A DNA stretch of 64,000 nt from Flavobacterium lotistagni (lineage in GTDB: Bacteria > Bacteroidota > Bacteroidia > Flavobacteriales > Flavobacteriaceae). Location: assembly GCF_011392125.1 (NCBI RefSeq), contig NZ_JAAJBU010000007.1, forward strand, positions 62,001-126,000, read 5' to 3'. The position numbers and the translations under genes were made by a program. Each line of letters opens with the position of its first letter. The stretch's first letter is position 1. The notes under the pieces were generated by a model, which was not told the DNA's origin, did no database searches, and was given only the letters and a program-made list of their open reading frames with translations. Of the stretch, positions 9,190-16,014 are shown piece after piece.

Positions 9190-9250
9190 AAAGCCCGGAG
9201 TGAGGGACGAACGAGGACTTGTAACGGATAGCCCGGCCGCAGGCAACGCC
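9190..9250. repeat. Dispersed intergenic repeat, copy 1
   Basis: A GC-richer segment with AAGCCCGGAG, GAACGAGGACTT and GGATAGCCCGG words sits in the leader between the promoter and the start codon of the repressor gene. The same words (AGCCCG-AG, CGAGGACT, GAATAGC-GG) recur in the intergenic copy near 45.7 kb. From memory, similar elements are scattered in Flavobacterium genomes. It would form a hairpin in the mRNA leader. Confidence 0.5.
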
Positions 9251-9274
9251 CAACTATTTAAAAAAAAACAGATT

Positions 9275-9643
9275 ATGCAAAAATTGACCAATAAAGAAGA
9301 AGAAATCATGCACATTTTGTGGAAGCTCGAAAAGGCTTTCGTGAAGGAAGTGATGGCCGAAATTCATGACGAGCAACCGCATTACAACACGCTTTCGACG
9401 ATTATCCGCAACCTTGAAGAAAAGGGTTTTGTGGCGCACAACGCTTTCGGGAACACGCACCAATATTATCCGGTGGTACGCAAGGAAGATTATCGCAAAA
9501 AGTTTATGACCAACGCGATTGAGACTTATTTCAATAGTTCGTACAAAAATATGGTGTCGCATTTCGCCCAGGAAGAAAAGATTTCTGCCGAGGAATTGCG
9601 CGAGATCCTGTCGATGATTGAAAACGGAAACCCAAAAAAATAA
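9275..9643 (+). CDS. BlaI/MecI/CopY-family transcriptional repressor
   Basis: A 122-residue winged-helix repressor. The N-terminal DNA-binding domain has LTNKEEEIMHILWKLEKAFV and the recognition-helix segment YNTLSTIIRNLEEKGFV; the C-terminal helices, as in the family, would form the dimer. In this family a BlaR1-type membrane protease triggers cleavage of the repressor. The ATG was chosen over an upstream GTG because the latter would translate the intergenic repeat. The stop is 4 bp before the next start, so the pair is one operon. Confidence 0.9.
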   Translation: MQKLTNKEEEIMHILWKLEKAFVKEVMAEIHDEQPHYNTLSTIIRNLEEKGFVAHNAFGNTHQYYPVVRKEDYRKKFMTNAIETYFNSSYKNMVSHFAQEEKISAEELREILSMIENGNPKK

Positions 9644-9647
9644 TCGT

Positions 9648-11378
9648 ATGGAAAACTTGTTTCTCTACCTTTTGAAAGCCAGCGGACTCTTGGTAATGTT
9701 CTTTATGGCATACCATTTTTTGTTGCGCCGGGAAACTTTCTTCAGCGCCAACAGGTGGTTTTTACTGGCGGGTTTAGTGACTTCGGTAGTTTTGCCGCTA
9801 ATCACGTTTAAGAAAATCATTTGGGTGGAAGCGCAACCTGAAATGTATACCTATTCAGGGAATATTCCGATGCAGACCATAGCTGAACCACAAGGGTTTG
9901 AAATCAATTGGTATTGGGTTTTTGCCGGTGTATATGCGCTGGGAATGTTGGTGTTACTGTTGCGGTTTTTGTTCGATTTCAAGAACCTAAGGTCAGTGTT
10001 AAAAGGGAAAACCATCACGCAGCAGGCCGATTTCAAATTGATTGACGTGGATGAAAAAGTAGCGCCTTTCTCCTACTTCAACTACATCGTTTACAATTCG
10101 GATTTGTTTGATCAGGCCGAGTTGGCCCATATCCTCGCTCATGAAAAAGTACATTGCGAGCAACGCCATTCGATTGATGTGCTGATTGCGCGGATTTTCT
10201 GTATTGCGTTTTGGTATAACCCGTTCATTTGGCTGTACAAAAAGGCGATGTTGCAAAACCTGGAATTTATTGCAGACAATGAAGCCCTAAAACAAATTGA
10301 AGACAAAAAATCGTATCAGATCACGTTGTTAAAAGCTACTACACACCAGAATTGTGTAGCCATTACTAATCCTTTTTATCAATCATTAATCAAAAAACGA
10401 ATCGTTATGTTAAACAAAAATCAATCGAAAAAATGGAATTCGTGGAAGTATGCCTTAATCGTTCCTGTATTAGCTGCGTTCTTACTTTATTTTCAAGTGA
10501 ATGTGATTGCCCAAGAAAAACAAGGCGCGCCTTTCAATTTCAATCGTGATGGTTTATCGGTGACCATCGATAAAAACACCACCGACCAAGAACTCAAAGC
10601 CGCTTCGGAAAAAGCGAAATCAGAAGGTGTTACGCTTAAATTCTCTAAAGTAAAAAGAAACAGTGCCGGGGAAATTACCGGAATCAAAGCAGTTTATAAA
10701 GACAAAGCGGGCAACAGCGGTACTTCGCAAACCAGCGGCGACGAACCCATCAAACCAATGCGTTTCTTTAAAGACGATAACGGACAAATTGGTTTTGGAA
10801 ATGCCAAACAAATTCGAATTATTAAAAAAGGCAACCACACCTCGGATGACGAAGGCGAAGATATTGAAATCCACACTATTGTAGCCGAAGCGCCTGAAGC
10901 TCCGGAACCGCCAGAAGCAGTAGAACCTACCGAAGCACCAGAAGCACCAGAAGCGCCTGAATTACCAAGTGACAAGCACATTATCATCAAAAAAATCAAA
11001 GACAAAAACGGAAAAATATCGATCACAGTAAATGGTGAAACGATGGATCTTGATGTCGATAAAATCGTAAATGATGCTTTGGCTGATACGAATTTCAGTT
11101 TCAACTTTTCTTCGGATGATACGGATGAGGAAATCGCTGAAGAAATGAAAAAGGCCAAAATCCACATCGAGAAAATACGCCCGCAAATGGAACGCGCCAA
11201 ACGCGACATGGAAAGAAGAAAACCCGAAATGGAAGAAGCCCGCAGGCAAATGGAGGAAGCACGACGCGATATGGAAGATGCGCGCCAGGAAATGGAAAAC
11301 GCCAGAAAAGAAATGGAACAAGCCAGAAAAGACCTCGAAATGCAGAAAGCGCAATTGAAGCAATCAAAGAAAAAGTAA
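9648..11378 (+). CDS. BlaR1-like M56 family membrane metalloprotease with long charged C-terminal region
   Basis: The 576-residue protein has N-terminal membrane helices (about 1-110), the zinc-protease motif HEKVH at residues 165-169 followed by the downstream EFIADNEAL glutamate, and a further membrane helix (about residues 268-286). Instead of a penicillin-binding sensor domain, the C-terminal part holds an EAPE/PEAP-rich spacer (about 413-440) and then a highly regular charged helix of ME-x-AR-type repeats (about 498-576). Predicted to cleave or inactivate the repressor encoded upstream. The inducing signal is unknown; the absence of a beta-lactam sensor argues against classic beta-lactam sensing. 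Confidence 0.88.
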   Translation: MENLFLYLLKASGLLVMFFMAYHFLLRRETFFSANRWFLLAGLVTSVVLPLITFKKIIWVEAQPEMYTYSGNIPMQTIAEPQGFEINWYWVFAGVYALGMLVLLLRFLFDFKNLRSVLKGKTITQQADFKLIDVDEKVAPFSYFNYIVYNSDLFDQAELAHILAHEKVHCEQRHSIDVLIARIFCIAFWYNPFIWLYKKAMLQNLEFIADNEALKQIEDKKSYQITLLKATTHQNCVAITNPFYQSLIKKRIVMLNKNQSKKWNSWKYALIVPVLAAFLLYFQVNVIAQEKQGAPFNFNRDGLSVTIDKNTTDQELKAASEKAKSEGVTLKFSKVKRNSAGEITGIKAVYKDKAGNSGTSQTSGDEPIKPMRFFKDDNGQIGFGNAKQIRIIKKGNHTSDDEGEDIEIHTIVAEAPEAPEPPEAVEPTEAPEAPEAPELPSDKHIIIKKIKDKNGKISITVNGETMDLDVDKIVNDALADTNFSFNFSSDDTDEEIAEEMKKAKIHIEKIRPQMERAKRDMERRKPEMEEARRQMEEARRDMEDARQEMENARKEMEQARKDLEMQKAQLKQSKKK

Positions 11379-11479
11379 AACCAATAATTTCATTTTTGCG
11401 TCTTGGTGTCTTGGCGAGAACAATCTCAAGAAGATTTCAAGGCGCAATCTTTATAAAAAGGATTACTTACTTTTGAAAG

Positions 11480-11629
11480 ATGAAAAGTATATTTCAAATC
11501 CTAGCTAAAATCAACAAACTGCTTTTGCCAAGTTTCACCAAACAGCGCCTCGATGTCAGCAAAGCAAAAAAATGGCAGTTGGCCTTGATGGCTTGGCGGT
11601 ATTATGTGACCACAAGGGCTTTGGATTAG
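11480..11629 (+). CDS. Small conserved-type protein (49 aa)
   Basis: A short basic protein starting MKSIFQILAKINKLLLP and ending RYYVTTRALD. From memory, similar 45-50-residue proteins occur in many flavobacteria, some labelled SsrA-binding protein in databases although they are far too short to be SmpB and lack its fold. An amphipathic N-terminal helix and a central lysine/glutamine-rich part are visible. A terminator follows about 25 bp after the stop, consistent with a real transcript. Confidence 0.6.
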   Translation: MKSIFQILAKINKLLLPSFTKQRLDVSKAKKWQLALMAWRYYVTTRALD

Positions 11630-11653
11630 CGCCGCACCAACCCACTTGAGCAA

Positions 11654-11695
11654 AATCTCGAAAAACGGTAATGAACTGTGTTTCGGGATTTTTTT
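11654..11695 (+). terminator. Rho-independent terminator after the 49-aa gene
   Basis: Arms AATCTCGAAAAAC (11654-11666) and GTGTTTCGGGATT (11678-11690) pair with two mismatches and are followed by a T-run. From here to the ugd start the only thing I see is the EPS-type promoter. Confidence 0.7.
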
Positions 11696-11818
11696 ATTTG
11701 CGACTGTTTCGTGGTCTGATGTTCTCTTGAAAAACACAATCGCTTGTTTATAATACTCTTACGTGGTTTGTTTGGTTTTTATTATTGGTATTGTTCGGTT
11801 CAGCTTTTCGCGAAGCAC

Positions 11819-11908
11819 ATTTTATCAGCACTAAAATTTCATTCGACTACAGTAAACTTCCATACATCGAAATTTAATGAACTCCGAATGCACAGGGCTG
11901 TAAGTTTG
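11819..11908 (+). promoter_or_regulatory. EPS promoter A (upstream of ugd): 21-bp-phased triple repeat plus TAnnTTTG
   Basis: Blocks CAGCA (11826-11830), CTACA (11847-11851) and CGAAA (11868-11872) lie exactly 21 bp apart; CATTC is at 11840-11844. TAAGTTTG at 11901-11908 matches the TAnnTTTG -7 element and starts 33 bp after the third block. No TTG-type -33 element is present, suggesting activator dependence. The same layout recurs, ungapped, at promoters B and C, and with one base less spacing at the H-NOX operon. The expected transcript start is only about 15 bases before the ugd ATG. Confidence 0.75.
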
Positions 11909-11928
11909 CCCCATAAAATTTAAATATC

Positions 11929-13293
11929 ATGAAAATAACAATTGTAGGAAGTGGATACGTTGGGCTGGTTACTGGAGCCTGTTTTTCAGAAGTAGGCATT
12001 GATGTTCAATGTGTTGATGTTGATCAAGTGAAGATTGACAACTTAAAAAAAGGAATTATTCCCATCTATGAACCTGGTTTAGAAAAAATGATCACCAGAA
12101 ACATGGAAAAAGGCAGGTTACAGTTTACGACAAACCTATCGGATGCGCTCCAAGGTTCTGATGTGGTATTTATCTCTGTAGGAACACCGCCTGATGAAGA
12201 CGGAAGTGCGGATTTAAAATACGTATTGCAAGTGGCACGCGATTGCGGAAAACACATGAACGATTATACGCTGGTCGTTACCAAAAGTACTGTTCCCGTT
12301 GGCACTTCGAGCAAAGTCAGAGCAGCCATAGCAGAAGAACTGGCGAAAAGACAAGTAAACCTTCCGTTTGATGTGGCCTCGAATCCGGAATTTCTTAAAG
12401 AAGGTGCCGCCATTGATGATTTTCTAAAGCCCGACAGAATCGTCGTCGGAACCGAAAGCTCCAGAGCCAAAGAATTGCTCACCAATTTATACAAACCATT
12501 TACGCTGAACGGACATCCGATTATTTTTATGGATATTGTTTCTGCCGAAATGACCAAGTATGCAGCCAATGCGATGCTTGCTACTAAAATCAGCTTCATT
12601 AACGACATTGCTAATCTTTGTGAAATTGTTGGAGCAGACATCAATAATGTCAGAAAAGGAATCGGTTCTGATGCCCGAATTGGGAACAAATTTATTTATC
12701 CCGGAATTGGTTATGGCGGATCATGCTTTCCGAAAGATGTGCAAGCCTTGATTAGAACAGCCAAAGAAAACAACTATGATTTGCAAGTTTTAAAAGCGGT
12801 AGAAGCAGTCAATCAGAAGCAGAAATCAGTACTGTTCAATAAAATCCTGAATTACTATAACGGCGATTTGAAAGGAAAAACCATAGCCATTTGGGGATTG
12901 TCGTTTAAACCTCAAACCGATGATATGCGGGAAGCGCCATCATTGGCAATCATTACGCAACTTCTCAAAGCCGGCGCCCAAGTAAAAGCTTACGATCCGG
13001 TGGCGATTTCAGAAGCCCAGCATTATTTCGGAAATACCATCTCTTATTATACCGACCAATACGAAGCTTTGATTGATGCCGATTGTTTGGCTGTATTAAC
13101 CGAATGGCCTGAATTTAAAATTCCAAACTTCAACATCATTAGCAAATTACTCAATACAACTGCCATTTTTGACGGTAGGAATATTTACGATGCGAGAGAA
13201 ATGAAGAAAAACGGTTTCGAGTACTTCTGTATCGGCGTTCAAACGACAGCACCTGTTTTAGAACCTCAGTTCGATGTTGCTGCACTAAACTAA
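11929..13293 (+). CDS. ugd: UDP-glucose 6-dehydrogenase
   Basis: Oxidises UDP-glucose to UDP-glucuronate with two NAD+, supplying an acidic sugar for exopolysaccharide. The 454-residue protein starts with the NAD-binding loop VGSGYVGLVTGACFSEVG. The catalytic cysteine is C266 in YGGSCFPKDVQAL, the central dimerisation domain precedes it, and the UDP-binding C-terminal domain contains IWGLSFKPQTDDMREAP. It is the first gene of the unit driven by promoter A. A related enzyme such as UDP-ManNAc dehydrogenase is less likely given the ugd-like sequence around C266. Confidence 0.93.
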   Translation: MKITIVGSGYVGLVTGACFSEVGIDVQCVDVDQVKIDNLKKGIIPIYEPGLEKMITRNMEKGRLQFTTNLSDALQGSDVVFISVGTPPDEDGSADLKYVLQVARDCGKHMNDYTLVVTKSTVPVGTSSKVRAAIAEELAKRQVNLPFDVASNPEFLKEGAAIDDFLKPDRIVVGTESSRAKELLTNLYKPFTLNGHPIIFMDIVSAEMTKYAANAMLATKISFINDIANLCEIVGADINNVRKGIGSDARIGNKFIYPGIGYGGSCFPKDVQALIRTAKENNYDLQVLKAVEAVNQKQKSVLFNKILNYYNGDLKGKTIAIWGLSFKPQTDDMREAPSLAIITQLLKAGAQVKAYDPVAISEAQHYFGNTISYYTDQYEALIDADCLAVLTEWPEFKIPNFNIISKLLNTTAIFDGRNIYDAREMKKNGFEYFCIGVQTTAPVLEPQFDVAALN

Positions 13294-13329
13294 AACAGTA
13301 AGTCTTAAATAAATCCAATCTCGAACATC

Positions 13330-13716
13330 ATGAAGAAAAAAATATTAGTCGTAGATGACGAACGCACTACTTGTGCCTTGTTAGAAAATTTCTTGTCAAC
13401 CGATTACGAAGTAGTCACTAAAAATTCAGGAATCGAAGCGCTATTTTGGCTTGAAAATAACCTGCCTGACTTAATCATCAGCGATATTCAAATGGCTGAA
13501 ATGAATGGCTTTGAATTCTTGAAAGAAGTGCGATTGATGGGTTTTACCAAACATACGCCGGTGGTATTACTTTCGGGCAACAAAGAAAGTAAAGAACGCA
13601 TTAAAGGTTATCAATTGGGTGCGCAAGACTACTTGATGAAGCCTTTCAACCCTGAAGAATTAAAGGAAATTACTCGTAAAAATTTATTTCCAATTCACTA
13701 CGCCAATACTTGGTAA
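13330..13716 (+). CDS. Stand-alone response-regulator receiver (CheY-like)
   Basis: The 128-residue protein is a complete receiver domain: acidic pair D9/D10, phosphoacceptor D52 (ISDIQM), switch serine S82 and K104 in the YLMKPF loop. There is no output domain, only a short tail (FPIHYANTW). Lying between ugd and the initiating transferase, it probably controls an EPS protein by phosphorylation-dependent contact. The next gene begins with a receiver-like domain that has lost its phosphorylation site, a possible heterodimer partner. The cognate kinase may be one of the two in the convergent operon, but this is inference. Confidence 0.9.
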   Translation: MKKKILVVDDERTTCALLENFLSTDYEVVTKNSGIEALFWLENNLPDLIISDIQMAEMNGFEFLKEVRLMGFTKHTPVVLLSGNKESKERIKGYQLGAQDYLMKPFNPEELKEITRKNLFPIHYANTW

Positions 13717-13753
13717 ACCACTGAATTACTTGATTCAACTCAAATCTAGCCAC

Positions 13754-14941
13754 ATGACCATACTTTACATAGGAAAATCGGCTGAAACTTATCAGCAGTG
13801 TGCCGAAAACAAAGATTGCAATCTCATCGCCGTAACCAATAGCATTGAGTGTTTACAACTGCTGGAGCGCAAAAATGAAATCGATGTGATTGTCTGTTCT
13901 TATCATTTGCCGGGCAACACAGGATTGTATTTGTTTGACGTTTTGAATAACAAAGCGCTGTTGAATAACAAACCTTTTATTTTGGTTTCAGATGAATATA
14001 ACAGTTCGCTTTTTGAAGAGGCGTTTGCCAAAGGCATCAAAGATTATTTTGTTGCTTCGAGCACACCGGTTTCGCAAATCATCGAAAGAGCGCAATCATT
14101 GCACAAACTAAAAATTTTAAGTACAGCCGAAGCCGAGCCGTCAGTTGCTCAAGAAAACTACCGATTGCCAATCTCTAAAAGGATTTTCGACATTTTGTTT
14201 GCCTCATCGGTGTTGATTTTTATCGCGCCCGTAATGCTCATCATCATGCTGGCCATCAGGCTCGAGTCTAAAGGAAAAGTCTATTATATTTCAAAACGAG
14301 TAGGCAGAAAAACGTTTGATTTTTACAAACTTCGCTCGATGCGTTCTGGGTCGGATGCCTTGATCAAAGAACTAGCACAAGATAACAATCAGTACAGCAA
14401 AGCCAAAGCAATTCCGACGATTGACTTCGACGCGCCTTGCCCAAAATGCAGCCAATTACCGGCAGGAAACAGTTGTTCGCCAGAGCTTCATTTTGACGGA
14501 AAAGCCATTTGTGATTATTGGTACAACACCCAAAAAAATGAAATCGAAAAAATGAATTCGACTTTTATAAAAATTGCCAACGACCCAAGAATCACCAGAA
14601 TCGGAAAATTAATCAGAAATACCAGTATTGACGAACTACCGCAACTGATTAACGTTATCAAAGGCGATATGTCTATCGTGGGAAATCGGCCGCTTCCGGT
14701 ATACGAAGCAGAATTACTCACCAAAGACACTATGTCTAAAAGGTTTTTAGCGCCTGCCGGAATCACGGGTTTATGGCAAGTAGAATTAAGAGGACGAGGC
14801 GGCGAAATGTCTGAAGAAGAACGCATGCGCCTTGACAATGAATATGCCGACCATTTTACCGGGAACAACTATTCCTTCTGGTACGACATCAAATTGATCT
14901 TAAGAACTTTTCCCGGATTAATACAAAAAAGTACGGTGTAA
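13754..14941 (+). CDS. Initiating polyprenyl-phosphate phosphoglycosyltransferase with N-terminal pseudo-receiver and Cys4 insertion
   Basis: The C-terminal domain is a bacterial sugar transferase (PglC/WbaP type) that would place the first sugar-phosphate on undecaprenyl phosphate: membrane hairpin ISKRIFDILFASSVLIFIAP, the FYKLRSM segment, the catalytic pair in NTSIDELPQL and the SIVGNRPLP and PAGITGLWQV motifs. Residues 1-115 fold like a receiver, but the phosphoacceptor position is S49 and the acidic pair is lost. Between the KLRSM and catalytic segments there is an insertion with C229, C232, C241 and C253, a likely zinc site. The ATG was chosen over an upstream in-frame TTG. 395 residues. 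Confidence 0.88.
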   Translation: MTILYIGKSAETYQQCAENKDCNLIAVTNSIECLQLLERKNEIDVIVCSYHLPGNTGLYLFDVLNNKALLNNKPFILVSDEYNSSLFEEAFAKGIKDYFVASSTPVSQIIERAQSLHKLKILSTAEAEPSVAQENYRLPISKRIFDILFASSVLIFIAPVMLIIMLAIRLESKGKVYYISKRVGRKTFDFYKLRSMRSGSDALIKELAQDNNQYSKAKAIPTIDFDAPCPKCSQLPAGNSCSPELHFDGKAICDYWYNTQKNEIEKMNSTFIKIANDPRITRIGKLIRNTSIDELPQLINVIKGDMSIVGNRPLPVYEAELLTKDTMSKRFLAPAGITGLWQVELRGRGGEMSEEERMRLDNEYADHFTGNNYSFWYDIKLILRTFPGLIQKSTV

Positions 14942-14958
14942 TTCAAAAAATAAAATCA

Positions 14959-15693
14959 ATGAAAACTATTTTTAAAACAGCCATAATTCTATCTCTAATA
15001 TTCTTTCAGATGGCTGAGATGAAGGCGCAGAACGTTACTGAAACCCAACTAAAATCGTCGCATACAAAATTAGCGCTTCCGAGTCTAAAAGTTATAATCG
15101 ATTCTGCGATAGCCCATAACGGCATGCTGAATTATCGAAAATTAGAAATCGATGCCAAGGATTGTAACTTAAAAAGCAAGCGACAATATTGGACCAGAAA
15201 CTTCGGTGTACAAGCCGATACCGGATACGGAACTTTCAATAATCTATCCTCTATTAACGGTGATAATTCGACGGTAAACTTGGCCAGTAATACCCAGCAA
15301 GTGAATTACAATGTGGGGCTTTATTTGAAAATTCCTGTTTTTGATGTGATCAATCGCAAATCACAAATCAAACAAGCCAAATCAGAACTGGAACAAGCCA
15401 AAAGTTTGGCAAAATCACAAGAAGACGAACTCAGAGAAATAGTAATACGTAGTTACGAAGAGTTGTTGCTAAAAGAAAATGTTTTAGCGCTGCGAGCTTC
15501 CAATCTGGGCAATGCGAAAGTCAATATGGAAATGGTTGAAAAAGAGTTTAGAAACGGTTTGATTCCGATTTCAGAATATGTGCGCATCTCGGATATGACT
15601 TCCAGAATCGCCGCCGAATTTGAACAAGCCAAATCAGAATTTTTGGTTTCAAAAAGACTGCTGGAGAATTTAGCGGGTTTCGAAATTAATTAG
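14959..15693 (+). CDS. Half-length TolC-family outer-membrane protein
   Basis: The 244-residue protein has a signal peptide ending at about MKAQ. It then shows one TolC-type repeat: DSAIAHNGMLNYRKLEIDA at the start, a central barrel-hairpin segment with GVQADTGYGTF and NYNVGLYLKIPVFD, then long helices (KSQIKQAKSELEQAKSLAK and onwards to the C-terminus). Classical TolC-family proteins are about 430-490 residues with two such repeats. With one repeat per chain, a 12-strand barrel would need six chains rather than three (inference). It sits where a Wza-type exporter gene would be expected, so it is the likely EPS export channel. A terminator follows. Confidence 0.78.
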   Translation: MKTIFKTAIILSLIFFQMAEMKAQNVTETQLKSSHTKLALPSLKVIIDSAIAHNGMLNYRKLEIDAKDCNLKSKRQYWTRNFGVQADTGYGTFNNLSSINGDNSTVNLASNTQQVNYNVGLYLKIPVFDVINRKSQIKQAKSELEQAKSLAKSQEDELREIVIRSYEELLLKENVLALRASNLGNAKVNMEMVEKEFRNGLIPISEYVRISDMTSRIAAEFEQAKSEFLVSKRLLENLAGFEIN

Positions 15694-15763
15694 CATGCAA
15701 ACTCAAACTGGTAGATCTTTAAGGGGTTAATTTTTTACTGGTCAGTTCTATATGCTTCAAGAA

Positions 15764-15791
15764 AGGTTTATTTGCGAATAAGCCTTTTTTT
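15764..15791 (+). terminator. Rho-independent terminator ending the ugd unit
   Basis: AGGTTTATT (15764-15772) and AATAAGCCT (15777-15785) form a nine-pair stem with one G-T pair and a 4-base loop, followed by a T-run. It separates the first EPS unit from promoter B. Confidence 0.8.
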
Positions 15792-15844
15792 GTTGGATAT
15801 CGCCACAGCTGCAAAAGCAAATAATCCGGGCACAAAACATTTGC

Positions 15845-15934
15845 GCTTAGTCAGCATTAAATTTCCATTCACCGACAGATAGCTTCAATCCAACGAAATA
15901 TAAACTATTTAGGCTGACACGGTTGGTAATTTTG
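15845..15934 (+). promoter_or_regulatory. EPS promoter B (upstream of the Wzc-like gene)
   Basis: CAGCA (15852-15856), CGACA (15873-15877) and CGAAA (15894-15898) are spaced by 21 bp; CATTC is at 15866-15870; TAATTTTG (TAnnTTTG) at 15927-15934 starts 33 bp after the third block, exactly as in promoter A. No -33 TTG is present. The leader to the next start codon is about 75 bases. The remainder of the 320-bp intergenic region holds only the upstream terminator. Confidence 0.75.
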
Positions 15935-16014
15935 GCCTGTAATTATAGCGGTTTGCTCAAAATGTCGCTTTCAACAAAGTAGAAAATAAATACGAAAACA
16001 CTAAGAACGAGAAT

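Noticed and set aside
10694..11209. Long antisense reading frame (171 codons) inside the BlaR1-like gene
   Set aside because: It is the reverse shadow of the charged repeat region; the repeats keep the opposite frame open.
11870..11900. Standard TTG -33 element for promoter A
   Set aside because: No TTG occurs at 19-21 bp from the -7 box in copies A, B or C, so a plain housekeeping promoter was not called.
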